Made by a program: the position numbers and the translations under genes. The notes under the pieces were generated by a model. That model did no database searches. It was not told the origin of the DNA and was given only the letters and a program-made list of their open reading frames with translations. From assembly GCA_963815185.1 (NCBI GenBank), contig CAWFGC010000011.1, positions 62,001-126,000 of the forward strand: a stretch of DNA of 64,000 nt, read 5' to 3'. This DNA is from SHZL01 sp963815185 (GTDB lineage Bacteria > Pseudomonadota > Gammaproteobacteria > Xanthomonadales > SZUA-36). Below, piece by piece: positions 27,584 through 38,065 of this stretch. The number at the start of each line of letters is the position of its first letter. Position 1 is the stretch's first letter.

Positions 27584-28516
27584 TTGACTCGCAATTCGCC
27601 GCACAAGCTCGAATTTACCGGTGAGCGCTTCACGCCGGAGTGTGTGCGCGAAATCTGGTATGAGCATATGCATCGCTACGTATTGGCTGGGGAAGCGGTG
27701 GCCGGTCTGACCGTGCTCGATGTGGCCTGTGGTGAAGGCTATGGGGCTCACTACCTGGCGGGCAAGGCCAGTCATGTCACCGCAGTGGATATCTCGCACG
27801 AGACCATTGCGCATGCGTCGGCGCGTTACCGGGCCGGCAATCTGTCATTCCAGGTCGGGGATTGCCGCGACCTGCCGTTTGCGGACGGACACTTCGACTG
27901 CATCGTCAGTTTTGAAACCCTGGAGCACCTTGCAGACCAGGAACAGATGCTCAGAGAATACCGCCGTGTATTGGCCGGCGATGGATTCTTGCTGATTTCC
28001 TCGCCGGACAAGGCCATTTATTCCGACCGGATGAACAGTGAGAACCCTTTTCATCTGCGTGAGTTGTACCGGCAGGAACTCGAAGAATTGCTGGCCATGG
28101 AATTTCCGGCGGTCCGCTTGATGGGCCACAAACTGGCCTTTCATTCCATGATCTGGCCGCTCGAACCGCGTGTCGGGGGTGACGAGGATGCCGTGTCAGG
28201 CAGGCCCGGCCTGGTGCTGCACCAGGAACGGGATGGGGTGACGTCCCGTTTGTCAAACCCGGTCGGCGATGCGGTTTATTTCATTGCCTTGTGCGCGGCC
28301 GAAGAGCAATTCCTGCCGCCATTGGACACGCGGCAGTGGTTGTTCGACGATGCCGCGGAGTCCGTGTACCGGCATTATCGGCATGAAATCCGCAAGAACA
28401 TGCAGGCCGGGGAGATCCTGCAGCAAAAAGAACAGGAAATCGAAGCGCTCAAGCTCGCGCTGCAAGACCTGCAGCATCGCCCCCTGCGGCCCTGGTGGCG
28501 CCGTTGGTTCTCGTAA
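27584..28516 (+). CDS. class I SAM-dependent methyltransferase with C-terminal coiled coil
   Basis: A 310-residue methyltransferase starting at TTG. The SAM-binding motif VLDVACGEGYGAHYLA (about 45-60), the acidic motif VTAVDIS and DCIVSFETLEHL are clear. The C-terminal part (KNMQAGEILQQKEQEIEALKLALQDLQ) is a predicted coiled coil, a feature of enzymes that cap O-antigen chains and fix chain length. Its place beside Wzm/Wzt-type genes suggests methylation of a surface glycan. The substrate is not known. Confidence 0.8.
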   Translation: MTRNSPHKLEFTGERFTPECVREIWYEHMHRYVLAGEAVAGLTVLDVACGEGYGAHYLAGKASHVTAVDISHETIAHASARYRAGNLSFQVGDCRDLPFADGHFDCIVSFETLEHLADQEQMLREYRRVLAGDGFLLISSPDKAIYSDRMNSENPFHLRELYRQELEELLAMEFPAVRLMGHKLAFHSMIWPLEPRVGGDEDAVSGRPGLVLHQERDGVTSRLSNPVGDAVYFIALCAAEEQFLPPLDTRQWLFDDAAESVYRHYRHEIRKNMQAGEILQQKEQEIEALKLALQDLQHRPLRPWWRRWFS

Positions 28517-28545
28517 GCCTGCGCTGCAGGTGGCCCCGCTGAGCA

Positions 28546-29434
28546 ATGGATAATGCCGCTATGGATAATGCCACCTGCGTCATTATCATCAACTACAACG
28601 CCGGTGAGGCCCTGCTCCGTTCGGTCGCATCGGTGCTGGCTACCCGCGAACCCTTGCGCCTGCTCGTGGTGGACAATGCCTCCAGCGATGGCAGCTGTGA
28701 AAAATTGCGCAGTCTGCATGCCGGCACCCAGCGGCTCGAGATACTCGAGAACGCGCAAAATCTGGGATTCGCACGCGCGGTCAATGCCTGCGCCATGAAT
28801 GTGCAGTGAGCCGTTCGTGTTGATTCTTAACCCGGATTGCGAACTCTGCCCTGGAAGCCTGGCACGACTGAGAGCTGCGCTGGAACAGGATGCTGAAGCG
28901 GCGCTGGCCGCGCCCAGGGTCGTGGACAGCCGGGATCGGGTACTGCGCGGCACCTGGCGTTCCTTTCCTGAGCCATGGAAAGCCTTGATGACGGCCAGTG
29001 GGCTTTGGCGGCTGGGCCGCTGGCTTCCGGTGTTCTGCGGCGTTGAATCCATCGATCGGGGGCTGCCGCAGGACATCCGCCGGGCGGAAGCGGTTTCCGG
29101 CGCCTGCATGCTGATCAAAACCAGGGTGTTCCAGCAGCTGGGAGGGTTCGATGCGGGATTCGGCCTCCATTTCGAAGACCTCGATCTGATGTATCGCTTG
29201 CGAGCCCATCATCACTATTGCCTTTATGTGCCGGCTGCCGGGGCCATTCATCAGCCCGGTACCTCCAGCCGCAGCCGCCCCTGGTGGGTTCACCGTCAAA
29301 AGCACCTGGGTTTGCAGCGGTTTTTCCGCAAACATTACGCCGGCCGCTATTCGTGCCTGAGCCGCTGGCTCATGCGCGCAGGAATCTGGCTGCACTATGT
29401 TCTGACTCTGCCCGGTGTATGGCTGCGCCGGTGA
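28546..29434 (+). CDS. family 2 glycosyltransferase (one frame break)
   Basis: A GT2 enzyme of 295 residues after correction. The first frame reads CVIIINYNAGEALLRSV, LLVVDNASSDGS and NLGFARAVN, then breaks near 28803. The +1 frame continues with FVLILNPDCEL (DXD-type site), VSGACMLIKTRVFQQLGGFD and FGLHFEDLDLMYRLR, the normal order of motifs. The start has a 15-base tandem duplication (MDNAAMDNA). It overlaps the next gene by four bases. It probably acts in the same glycan pathway as the preceding genes. Confidence 0.8.
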
Positions 29435-30398
29435 AGCCGGCAAGGCAAAAAGCCACGGTGCTGTTGCTGGGCGCGACCGGCCAGGTGGGTCTGTTCGCCC
29501 TGCCCAGGTTGTTGTCCGCCGGGTATCCGGTCATCGCAGTCAGCCGCCGGATTTGCCTCATGGCTGGGAAGCCGGAAACGCCCTGCGCGAACGGCGTAGG
29601 CTGGTTCCACCCGGATGCTGTGAATGGCGCCGGTGGTGGCGGCGGAGGCAGGGAAGCAAGCGGTTTCTTGCAAGAGATCCAGGTACTGCTTTCTTGCGGC
29701 CCGGTGGAACTGGCAACGCAGATTGCGCCTCGCTGTCCCCAACTGCAACGTGTGGTCTGCTTCTCGACCAGCAGCGTTTACAGCAAGCAGTCATCTGCCA
29801 ATGCCTCCGAGCGCAAACTGATTGCGGCGATCAAATGTTCCGAAGATGCTCTGAAGCAAAGTTGTCAGGCGCGGGCCATCGCCCTTGTGTTATTGCGTCC
29901 CACCCTGATTTACGGCTGTGGGCTGGACCGCAATGTCAGCCGCATTGCCCGTCTGGCGAAGCAATTTCATTTCTTCCCGGTGGCGGGTAAAGCCTCGGGC
30001 CTTCGTCAGCCGGTTCATGCTGACGATCTGGCAAAATTGGCCCTGAGGCTGCTGGAAACCGCGGATGTTCCCACTATGGAGAGCCCGGTAGGCGGTGGCA
30101 GTGTCATTACCTATAAGAAACCTGGTGGAACGGGTTTTTGCCGGAATCGGCTTGTCTGCCCCTGTCCTGCAGATTCCGCCCCGGGTCCTGGCCAGCGTGG
30201 CCCGCGCTGGCATCCTGGCTGCCGTTGTCCGCTGGATTGAATGCCGAGTTCATTTATCGCCAGAACCTGGACCTGATCTTCGACGATCGCCGTTTGCGTG
30301 ATCAATTTGGTTTTGATCCGCGGCCATTCGAGCCGACAGCGGAAGATTTTGCGATCCCGGCCTATGCCAAAGCATTACAGCCGGGCGGAGGGGTGTAA
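29431..30398 (+). CDS. NAD-dependent epimerase/dehydratase-family protein (at least two frame breaks)
   Basis: An extended short-chain dehydrogenase-like protein, about 321 residues after correction. The N-terminal Rossmann motif is LLLGATGQVGLFALPRLL, followed by VVCFSTSSVYSK (Ser and Tyr of the active site region), RPTLIYGCGLD and QPVHADDLAKL. Frames change by +1 near 30115 (to NLVERVFAGIGLSAPV) and near 30236 (to NAEFIYRQNLDLIFDD). The part around 29550-29640 reads poorly and may contain further errors. The ending DQFGFDPRPF resembles proteins annotated as NAD-dependent epimerases in lipopolysaccharide clusters. Substrate unknown. Confidence 0.65.
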
Positions 30399-30415
30399 TA
30401 CGAAGGCCGGGGCCT

Positions 30416-32092
<1,677 letters not shown>

Positions 32093-32389
32093 GGCTGGTC
32101 CCGAGTGTGCTGCTGCAAGAGGCCGCGAATTATGCGCGATGAGCCCCACTCTTTCCACACCTCATTCAGTCAGCGAGTTCTCGTGCCGTCACAGGAATGA
32201 CTCCCGGGCTCGGCGGTGGGCCAGGGCATCCGGTCCCGTAAACGGCGGCGAGTGGCTTCGGTCTGTTCGAACTCCGGAGCTTTGCCGAGGCATGCCGGCG
32301 GCAATCAGTGATAGAATTCACAGCTATTTTGTGGGTTTGTGCAACCTGCATGAATTCGTTAACCGGCCAGGCAATGGAAAGGATGAGGG
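32093..32389. promoter_or_regulatory. divergent ettA-glyA intergenic region
   Basis: No gene is seen in these 297 bases. The middle holds a copy of a dispersed GC-rich repeat (32208-32255). The glyA side carries a GATAGAATTCAC stretch that could include a -10 element and a ribosome binding site (AAAGGATGAGGG) right before the glyA ATG. I see no glycine riboswitch. Confidence 0.4.
32208..32255 (+). repeat. dispersed GC-rich repeat copy
   Basis: Contains GGCGGTGGGCCAGGGCATCC and CCGGTCCCGTAAACGGCGGC. It closely matches the complement of 43737-43780 and, in its first 30 bases, the direct strand at 43508-43538. Confidence 0.6.
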
Positions 32390-33647
32390 ATGTTTGACAG
32401 CAGCTACAGGATTGCAGGATTTGATGATGAACTGGCCCGGTGCCATCGAGGCTGAGAAAGCCCGGCAGGAAGACCATATTGAGCTGATTGCCTCGGAAAA
32501 CTACGCCAGCCCGCGAGTACTGGAAGCACAGGGTTCGGTGCTGACCAACAAATACGCCGAAGGCTATCCCGGAAGGCGCTACTACGGCGGTTGTGAATAC
32601 GTTGACGTGGGCGAGCGGCTGGCCCAGGAACGTGCCAGGGAATTGTTTGGCGCAGGCTATGCCAACGTCCAGCCTCATTCCGGTTCACAGGCCAATGCAG
32701 CGGCCTATCTGGCGCTGCTGCAGCCCGGCGATACCATTCTCGGCATGAGCCTGTCGGAAGGCGGCCACCTGACCCATGGCAGTCCGGTCAATTTCTCCGG
32801 AAAGCTGTTCAAAGCCGTACAGTATGGGATCGATCAACAGACCGGCCTGATCGACTATGACATCGTTGCGGAGCTGGCGGAAAAGCACCGGCCGCAAATG
32901 CTGATCGGTGGCTTTTCCGCCTATTCCCGGGTGATCGACTGGGCCAGAATGCGCGAGATAGCGGACTCGGTGGGAGCCTGGTTCCTGGTCGACATGGCGC
33001 ATGTCGCCGGACTCGTCGCCACCGGGGTCTACCCCAGCCCCGTCCCGCATGCCCATGTGACGACCTCGACCACACACAAGACGCTGCGCGGACCACGCGG
33101 CGGCCTTATCCTTGCCCAGGAAGACGAGGCGATTCATAAGAAATTGAATTCGATGGTGTTCCCGGGGACCCAGGGCGGTCCGTTGATGCACGTGATTGCA
33201 GCCAAAGCGGTGGCATTCAAGGAAGCGCTGGATCCGTCCTTCCGCGACTACCAGAAAGCTGTCGTGGACAATGCGCGTGCGATGGCCGCCACGATGATCG
33301 AGCGCGGCTACAAGATTGTTTCCGGCGGCACCGATAACCATCTGTTCCTGGTGGACCTGATTGGCCGCGAATACACCGGCAAAGACGCCGAAGAAGCCCT
33401 GGGCCGGGCCAATATCACGGTCAACAAGAATACCGTTCCCGGAGAGCCCCGTTCGCCATTCGTGACCAGCGGGCTGCGCCTGGGCACGCCGGCGGTAACG
33501 ACACGCGGCTTTGACAGGGAGGACTGCGTGGTGCTGGCCGGGCTGATCTGTGACGTGCTCGATCACATGGGCGATGAGGCTGCGGTGCTCGGGGCGCGCA
33601 AACAAGCCATTGCTCTGTGCCAGGCTCATCCGGTCTACGGCAAGTGA
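32390..33647 (+). CDS. glyA: serine hydroxymethyltransferase (one frame break near the start)
   Basis: PLP enzyme that turns serine and tetrahydrofolate into glycine and methylene-tetrahydrofolate. The body is typical: EKARQEDHIELIASENYASP, NKYAEGYPGRRYYGGCEYVD and the PLP lysine in TTTHKTLRGPRGG. The true start is ATG 32390 (MFDSSYRIAGFDDELA), after a strong ribosome binding site. A +1 break near 32441 separates it from the rest. The corrected protein is 418 residues, as in E. coli (417). An internal ATG giving MNWPGAIEAEK is an artefact of the break. First gene of the folate/riboflavin block. Confidence 0.95.
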
Positions 33648-33657
33648 GATTGGCTGC

Positions 33658-34185
33658 ATGTGGTGCCCGTTTTGCCATCACATAGACACCAAGGTGGTGG
33701 ATTCTCGCCTGACGGGAGATGGCATGCAGATTCGCCGCCGGCGCCAGTGTGCAGCCTGCGGTTCGCGGTTCAATACTTACGAAGCACCGGAACTGAAAGC
33801 CCCCCGAATCATCAAGTCCAATGGGGCGCGCGAGGCATTTTCAGAAGAAAAGCTGCGTATTGGCATGTTACGGGCATTGGAAAAGCGCCCGGTCGAAACC
33901 CGTGAGGTCGAGCGCAGTATTCGCAAACTGCTGCGTGAAATCCGCAGTGTCGAAGAGGTCGAGATTTCCAGCAGCCTGATCGGTGAGTGGGTGATGCGTG
34001 AACTGAGCCAGCTCGACCAGGTGGCTTATGTCCGTTTTGCCTCGGTCTACAAACGATTTGAGGATGTGCAGGCTTTCCGTGACGTCATCGAGCGCCTGGA
34101 GCGTCAGCATCCTGCGGATCACGATCAGCGCCAGATTTCCCTGCTGGACCCGCAAAGCAGACGCAAGCCACGGCGAAAAGAGTGA
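33658..34185 (+). CDS. nrdR: transcriptional repressor NrdR
   Basis: A 175-residue NrdR. The N-terminal zinc ribbon is MWCPFC...CAACGSRFNTYE with paired cysteines, followed by an ATP-cone (PRIIKSNGAREAFSEEKL to FASVYKRFEDV). NrdR senses dATP/ATP and represses ribonucleotide reductase genes through NrdR boxes. Conserved neighbour of glyA and ribD in many proteobacteria. It lies 10 bases after glyA and its stop overlaps the GTG of ribD by four bases. The C-terminal tail is basic. Confidence 0.95.
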   Translation: MWCPFCHHIDTKVVDSRLTGDGMQIRRRRQCAACGSRFNTYEAPELKAPRIIKSNGAREAFSEEKLRIGMLRALEKRPVETREVERSIRKLLREIRSVEEVEISSSLIGEWVMRELSQLDQVAYVRFASVYKRFEDVQAFRDVIERLERQHPADHDQRQISLLDPQSRRKPRRKE

Positions 34186-35303
34186 CGTTTTCCGATTTTG
34201 ACCAAGAGTGCATGACGCTGGCGCTGGAATCGGCGGCAAAAGGATTGAATACCTGCCATCCCAATCCCCGGGTGGGTTGCGTCATTGCCAGGGAGGGCCA
34301 TATTGTTGCCACGGGCTGGCATGCGGTTGCAGGTGGGCCGCATGCGGAAATTGTCGCCCTGGAATCCGCCGGCGCGGCTGCGCGAGCCGCAACCGCTTAC
34401 GTTACGCTGGAGCCCTGCAGCCACCATGGATTGACACCGCCCTGTGTCGATGCGCTGCTGGAGGCCGGAATCCAACGGGTGGTGATTGCCATGCAGGATC
34501 CGAATGCCCTGGTCAACGGCGCCGGTCAACGCAAGTTGGAAGCAGCCGGAGTGGTGGTCGAATCCGGCTTGATGGCGCCGGCCGCCGAGGAGTTGAACGC
34601 CGGATTCCTGATGCGTATGCGCGCTGGCAGGCCATGGGTGAGGGTCAAGATCGCAAGCAGCCTGGATGGACGCACCGCATTGCCAAACGGCGACAGCCGG
34701 TGGATCAGCAGCACCGTATCCAGGCGTGATGTGCAGGCCTGGCGCGCGCGCTCGTCCGCCATCCTCACAGGAATCGGTACGGTATTGGCGGACGATCCCG
34801 CCATGACCGCCCGGGTGGCAGAACCACCGCTGCTTCCGTTGCGGGTCATCGTCGATACACACTGGCGCACGCCGCCGCTGAGCCGTATCCTGCAACAGCC
34901 CGCCTCAGCCTTGATCGCCGGCTCGCAGGATGCCGTCATTCCTTCGGCCCTGGCTGAAACTGGTGTACGCTGTCTGCCTCTGCCGGCACCCGAAGGGCAG
35001 GTCGATCTGCGTTCCTTGATGCACGCGCTGGCGGATCTTGAAATCAATGAGGTGCAAGTGGAAGCTGGCGCAATACTTTGCGGCGCATTGTTGCGGGCAG
35101 GGCTGGTGGACGAAATACTGCTCTACCTGGCGCCGGTGCTGTTGGGTGAGGGCGGCCCGGGTCCGTTTGCGATCGGCGCGCTTGAATCCATGCAGCAAAG
35201 AACGCAACTGGAATTAATGGAGAGCAGTCAGCTCGGAGACGATTTGCGCTTGCGCCTGCGGCCACGCAGACAAGCGCCCGAACCCATACAGCGTGATGGA
35301 TGA
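34182..35303 (+). CDS. ribD: bifunctional riboflavin deaminase/reductase RibD
   Basis: A 373-residue RibD for the second and third steps of the pyrimidine branch of riboflavin synthesis. The N-terminal deaminase has the zinc site HAE (GGPHAEIVAL) and PCSHHGLTPPC; the C-terminal reductase starts near VRVKIASSLDGRTAL with SRWISS and later EAGAILCGALLRAGLVDEI. It starts at GTG 34182, overlapping nrdR. The stop lies next to the ribE start. All key residues are present. Confidence 0.94.
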   Translation: MTFSDFDQECMTLALESAAKGLNTCHPNPRVGCVIAREGHIVATGWHAVAGGPHAEIVALESAGAAARAATAYVTLEPCSHHGLTPPCVDALLEAGIQRVVIAMQDPNALVNGAGQRKLEAAGVVVESGLMAPAAEELNAGFLMRMRAGRPWVRVKIASSLDGRTALPNGDSRWISSTVSRRDVQAWRARSSAILTGIGTVLADDPAMTARVAEPPLLPLRVIVDTHWRTPPLSRILQQPASALIAGSQDAVIPSALAETGVRCLPLPAPEGQVDLRSLMHALADLEINEVQVEAGAILCGALLRAGLVDEILLYLAPVLLGEGGPGPFAIGALESMQQRTQLELMESSQLGDDLRLRLRPRRQAPEPIQRDG

Positions 35304-35304
35304 C

Positions 35305-35904
35305 ATGTTTACCGGTATTGTGATGGCGACAGGGCTGGTGCGGGAAAAGACTCCCGTCGGCGGCGATGTGCGCCTGTTGATGGAAGCCAATGATCTGGAT
35401 TTTGGCAGCAGCAGGGAAGGCGACAGTATTTCAGTTTCAGGTGCTTGCCTGACCATGTTACGACCCGGTGAAAACCGTTTCAGCGCGGACCTGTCTGCGG
35501 AAACCTTGCAGCGGACGACCCTGGGTGCCATCGATGCCGGTCAGAAGGTCAATCTGGAACTGGCCTTGACACTGGCAGACCGTTTGGGCGGGCATCTGGT
35601 CACCGGCCATGTCGATGGCATTGCCCGGTTGACAGCCCGCGTTCCCGACGGACGCGCGCAACGTTTCGACTTCGAATTGCCGCCAGGGCTGGAAAAGTAC
35701 GTGGCGCAAAAAGGCTCCATTTGTATCGACGGGGTCAGCCTGACCGTGAACGCGGCGGTGGGTAGAAAGTTTTCGGTATGTCTGATACCGCATACGCTGG
35801 ATCTGACCACACTCGGGGGCTTGCAGGTGGGTGATAAAGTAAATATCGAAGTCGACCTCATTGCCAGGTATCTGGAACGCTTGGCGGCACCGTTCCGCGA
35901 GTAA
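35305..35904 (+). CDS. ribE: riboflavin synthase alpha chain
   Basis: A 199-residue riboflavin synthase with the usual start MFTGIV and two repeated lumazine-binding barrels (about 1-97 and 98-190). Motifs VSGACLT, GGHLVTGHVDG and IDGVSLTVN are conserved. It makes riboflavin from two molecules of dimethylribityllumazine. ATG 35305 is preferred over two in-frame starts a few codons upstream because the family begins at MFTG. It is called ribC in some nomenclatures. Confidence 0.94.
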   Translation: MFTGIVMATGLVREKTPVGGDVRLLMEANDLDFGSSREGDSISVSGACLTMLRPGENRFSADLSAETLQRTTLGAIDAGQKVNLELALTLADRLGGHLVTGHVDGIARLTARVPDGRAQRFDFELPPGLEKYVAQKGSICIDGVSLTVNAAVGRKFSVCLIPHTLDLTTLGGLQVGDKVNIEVDLIARYLERLAAPFRE

Positions 35905-35914
35905 GGATGTGATC

Positions 35915-37066
35915 ATGAGCAATGAACTGAACACGATTCCCGAACTGCTTGAAGATATCAATGACGGGCGCATGGTGGTCATGATGGATGACGCCGACCG
36001 GGAGAATGAAGGCGATCTGATCATGGCCGCTTCCAAGGTTCGGCCGGAAGATGTGAATTTCATGGCGCGGTTTGGGCGTGGATTGATTTGCCTGTCTTTG
36101 ACCCGGGAGCGCTGTCAGCAGCTTAACCTGCCCCTGATGGTGAATCTCAATCAGACACGCTATGCGACCAATTTCACGGTATCGATCGAAGCGGCTGAGG
36201 GCATTACCACGGGAATTTCTGCCTATGACCGTGCCCATACCATCCGCACGGCGGTAAAGCCCGACGCCAGCCGCTCCGACCTGTCACAGCCGGGGCATGT
36301 GTTTCCGCTGATGTCCCAGCCGGGCGGCGTGCTGGCGCGCGCCGGACATACAGAAGCCAGCGTCGACCTGGCCATGCTGGCCGGCCTGGAGCCGGCGGCC
36401 GTGCTGGTTGAAATCCTGAACGAAGACGGCAGCATGGCGCGGCGCTCCCAGTTGGAGGTTTTTGCCAGGGAACACGGCCTCAAGATCGGCACCATCGCAG
36501 ACCTCATTCATTACCGCATGCAGACGGAAAAAACCGTCGAACTCATTTCCACTCACGAAGTGATGACGGACTTTGGGCCATTCACTTTGCATACCTACCG
36601 CGATGCCATCGAGGGCCGTTTGCATTTGGTGCTGATGCGAGGCCAGGTGCAGGCGGACGAGCCTTTCCTGGTGAGGGTTCATGTGCAAAATCCCCTGAGT
36701 GACGTTTTGCTGATGCGCCGTGCGGATTTTGGTTTGCCGCTACGCACCGCACTGGCGGAGGTCGCGGGAGCCGACAGCGGCATGGTGCTGGTGTTGGGCG
36801 CCGATCACTCGGAAGAAGAACTGTTGCGCCTGATCCAGCAGCAGCCGCAGCCGGCGGTGGCGGCGAATGGGGACAACCGGCGTGCGCGCGAATTGCGAAC
36901 CTACGGTATTGGCGCACAGATCATTGCCGATCTGGGGGTGCGCAAGATGCGCGTGTTGAGTGCGCCCTTGAAGTTGACCGGCCTGGCCGGCTTCGGGCTC
37001 GAAGTGGTCGAGTACGTCCACCCGCGGGACGGGAACCAGGAAGGCCTTGCCGGGGCGCGCAAATGA
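35915..37066 (+). CDS. ribBX: DHBP synthase with degenerate GTP cyclohydrolase II domain (RibBX type)
   Basis: A 383-residue two-domain protein. The N-terminal RibB domain (about 1-205) is intact: DDADRENEGDL, FMARFGRGLICL, GHVFPL and RAGHTEASVDLA. It makes dihydroxybutanone phosphate from ribulose 5-phosphate. The C-terminal part has a cyclohydrolase II fold outline (FTLHTYRDAIEGRLHLVLMRG, FLVRVHVQNPLSDVL), but the three zinc-binding cysteines of RibA are missing; the place of SLRCDCG reads MRRADFG. Such fusions have been described in Proteobacteria as RibBX. A separate ribA should exist elsewhere. Confidence 0.9.
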   Translation: MSNELNTIPELLEDINDGRMVVMMDDADRENEGDLIMAASKVRPEDVNFMARFGRGLICLSLTRERCQQLNLPLMVNLNQTRYATNFTVSIEAAEGITTGISAYDRAHTIRTAVKPDASRSDLSQPGHVFPLMSQPGGVLARAGHTEASVDLAMLAGLEPAAVLVEILNEDGSMARRSQLEVFAREHGLKIGTIADLIHYRMQTEKTVELISTHEVMTDFGPFTLHTYRDAIEGRLHLVLMRGQVQADEPFLVRVHVQNPLSDVLLMRRADFGLPLRTALAEVAGADSGMVLVLGADHSEEELLRLIQQQPQPAVAANGDNRRARELRTYGIGAQIIADLGVRKMRVLSAPLKLTGLAGFGLEVVEYVHPRDGNQEGLAGARK

Positions 37067-37554
37067 CCCGGACGGATGCAGCCAAGCTGAAGGCGCAGTG
37101 GCGCATCGGGCTGGCCGCAAGCCGGTTCAACCAGTTTATCGTCGAGCAACTGGTGACGGGCGCCTGCGATGCGTTGAAACGCCAGGGGGTGACGGGTTCC
37201 GGCTGGACGCTGCTGTGGGTACCAGGTGCGTTCGAATTGCCTTTGCTGGCGGATCGGATGGCGCGCTCCGGCCAGTTCGACGCCGTCATCGCCCTGGGCG
37301 CGGTCATCCGCGGCGGCACCCCGCATTTTGACTACGTTGCCGGGGCATGTGCGCACGGCTTGAGCAGGGTCGCGCTGGATCACGGAATTCCGGTCAGTTT
37401 TGGCGTACTGACGACCGATAATATCGAGCAGGCTTTGGAACGGGCTGGAACCGGCGCCGGGAACAAGGGTTTCGATGCCGCCATGACGGCCCTGGAGATG
37501 ATCGAGACCCTGCAATCCCCGGCGTTGAGGCGGGAGCCGTCAGGCAAGGCATGA
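37063..37554 (+). CDS. ribH: 6,7-dimethyl-8-ribityllumazine synthase
   Basis: A 163-residue lumazine synthase. It joins the RibB product and the RibD-branch product into lumazine. Conserved parts: IGLAASRFNQFIVEQLV, VPGAFELPLLA, ALGAVIRGGTPHFDYVA with the catalytic His nearby (HFDYVA), and VSFGVLTTDNIEQALERAG. It forms a hollow capsid or pentamer in the cytoplasm. It overlaps ribBX and nusB by four bases on each side, so the block is translated in a coupled way. Confidence 0.95.
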   Translation: MTRTDAAKLKAQWRIGLAASRFNQFIVEQLVTGACDALKRQGVTGSGWTLLWVPGAFELPLLADRMARSGQFDAVIALGAVIRGGTPHFDYVAGACAHGLSRVALDHGIPVSFGVLTTDNIEQALERAGTGAGNKGFDAAMTALEMIETLQSPALRREPSGKA

Positions 37555-38033
37555 AATTGGGCAAGCAGAGCGGGGAGCGTGACCGCAGCCATGATGACCA
37601 GCGGCAGCCGGGGCGGCATGAGCGCCGTCAACGGGCCAGGCGCAGGGCGCTGCAGGCGCTGTATCAGTGGCAGATCACCCGGCAGCAGGCCGGTGAGATT
37701 CTGCAGCAGTTCCGGGAAGCGCAGGATCTCAGCCAGATCGACGAGGAATTCTTCGAAAGCCTGTTGTGCGGTGTGATAGACGAACAACAGGATCTCGACC
37801 GCAGCTTGCAGCCCTTTCTCGACCGGCCAATGGAGCAGGTCGATATCATGGAACAAGCCGTATTGCGCCTCGGGGCCTGGGAATTGTTGCACTGTCCGGA
37901 AGTGCCCTTCCGCGTGGTATTGAATGAGTCGATCGATTTGGCACACCGGTTCGGCGCCGAGCAAGGCCATGCGTTCGTCAACGGTGTCCTGGACAAGGCC
38001 GCCAGGGCCTGGCGCCTAAATGAAGCCATTTGA
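37551..38033 (+). CDS. nusB: transcription antitermination factor NusB
   Basis: A 160-residue NusB. A basic N-terminal tail (about 1-28) precedes the all-helical NusB fold, with RARRRALQALYQWQ, EQVDIMEQAVLRLGAWEL and VVLNESIDLAHRFGAEQGHAFVNGVLDKAA. NusB and S10 bind boxA RNA in rRNA leader transcripts. The N-terminal tail is longer than in E. coli. It lies in its common position between ribH and thiL. Confidence 0.94.
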   Translation: MKLGKQSGERDRSHDDQRQPGRHERRQRARRRALQALYQWQITRQQAGEILQQFREAQDLSQIDEEFFESLLCGVIDEQQDLDRSLQPFLDRPMEQVDIMEQAVLRLGAWELLHCPEVPFRVVLNESIDLAHRFGAEQGHAFVNGVLDKAARAWRLNEAI

Positions 38034-38065
38034 AGCACGGCATTGAGCCAGCGCGAGTTCCGGGG

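Noticed and set aside
32427..33647. A shorter GlyA starting at MNWPGAIEAEK
   Set aside because: The conserved N-terminus is in another frame from ATG 32390 with a good ribosome binding site; the internal start results from an inserted base.
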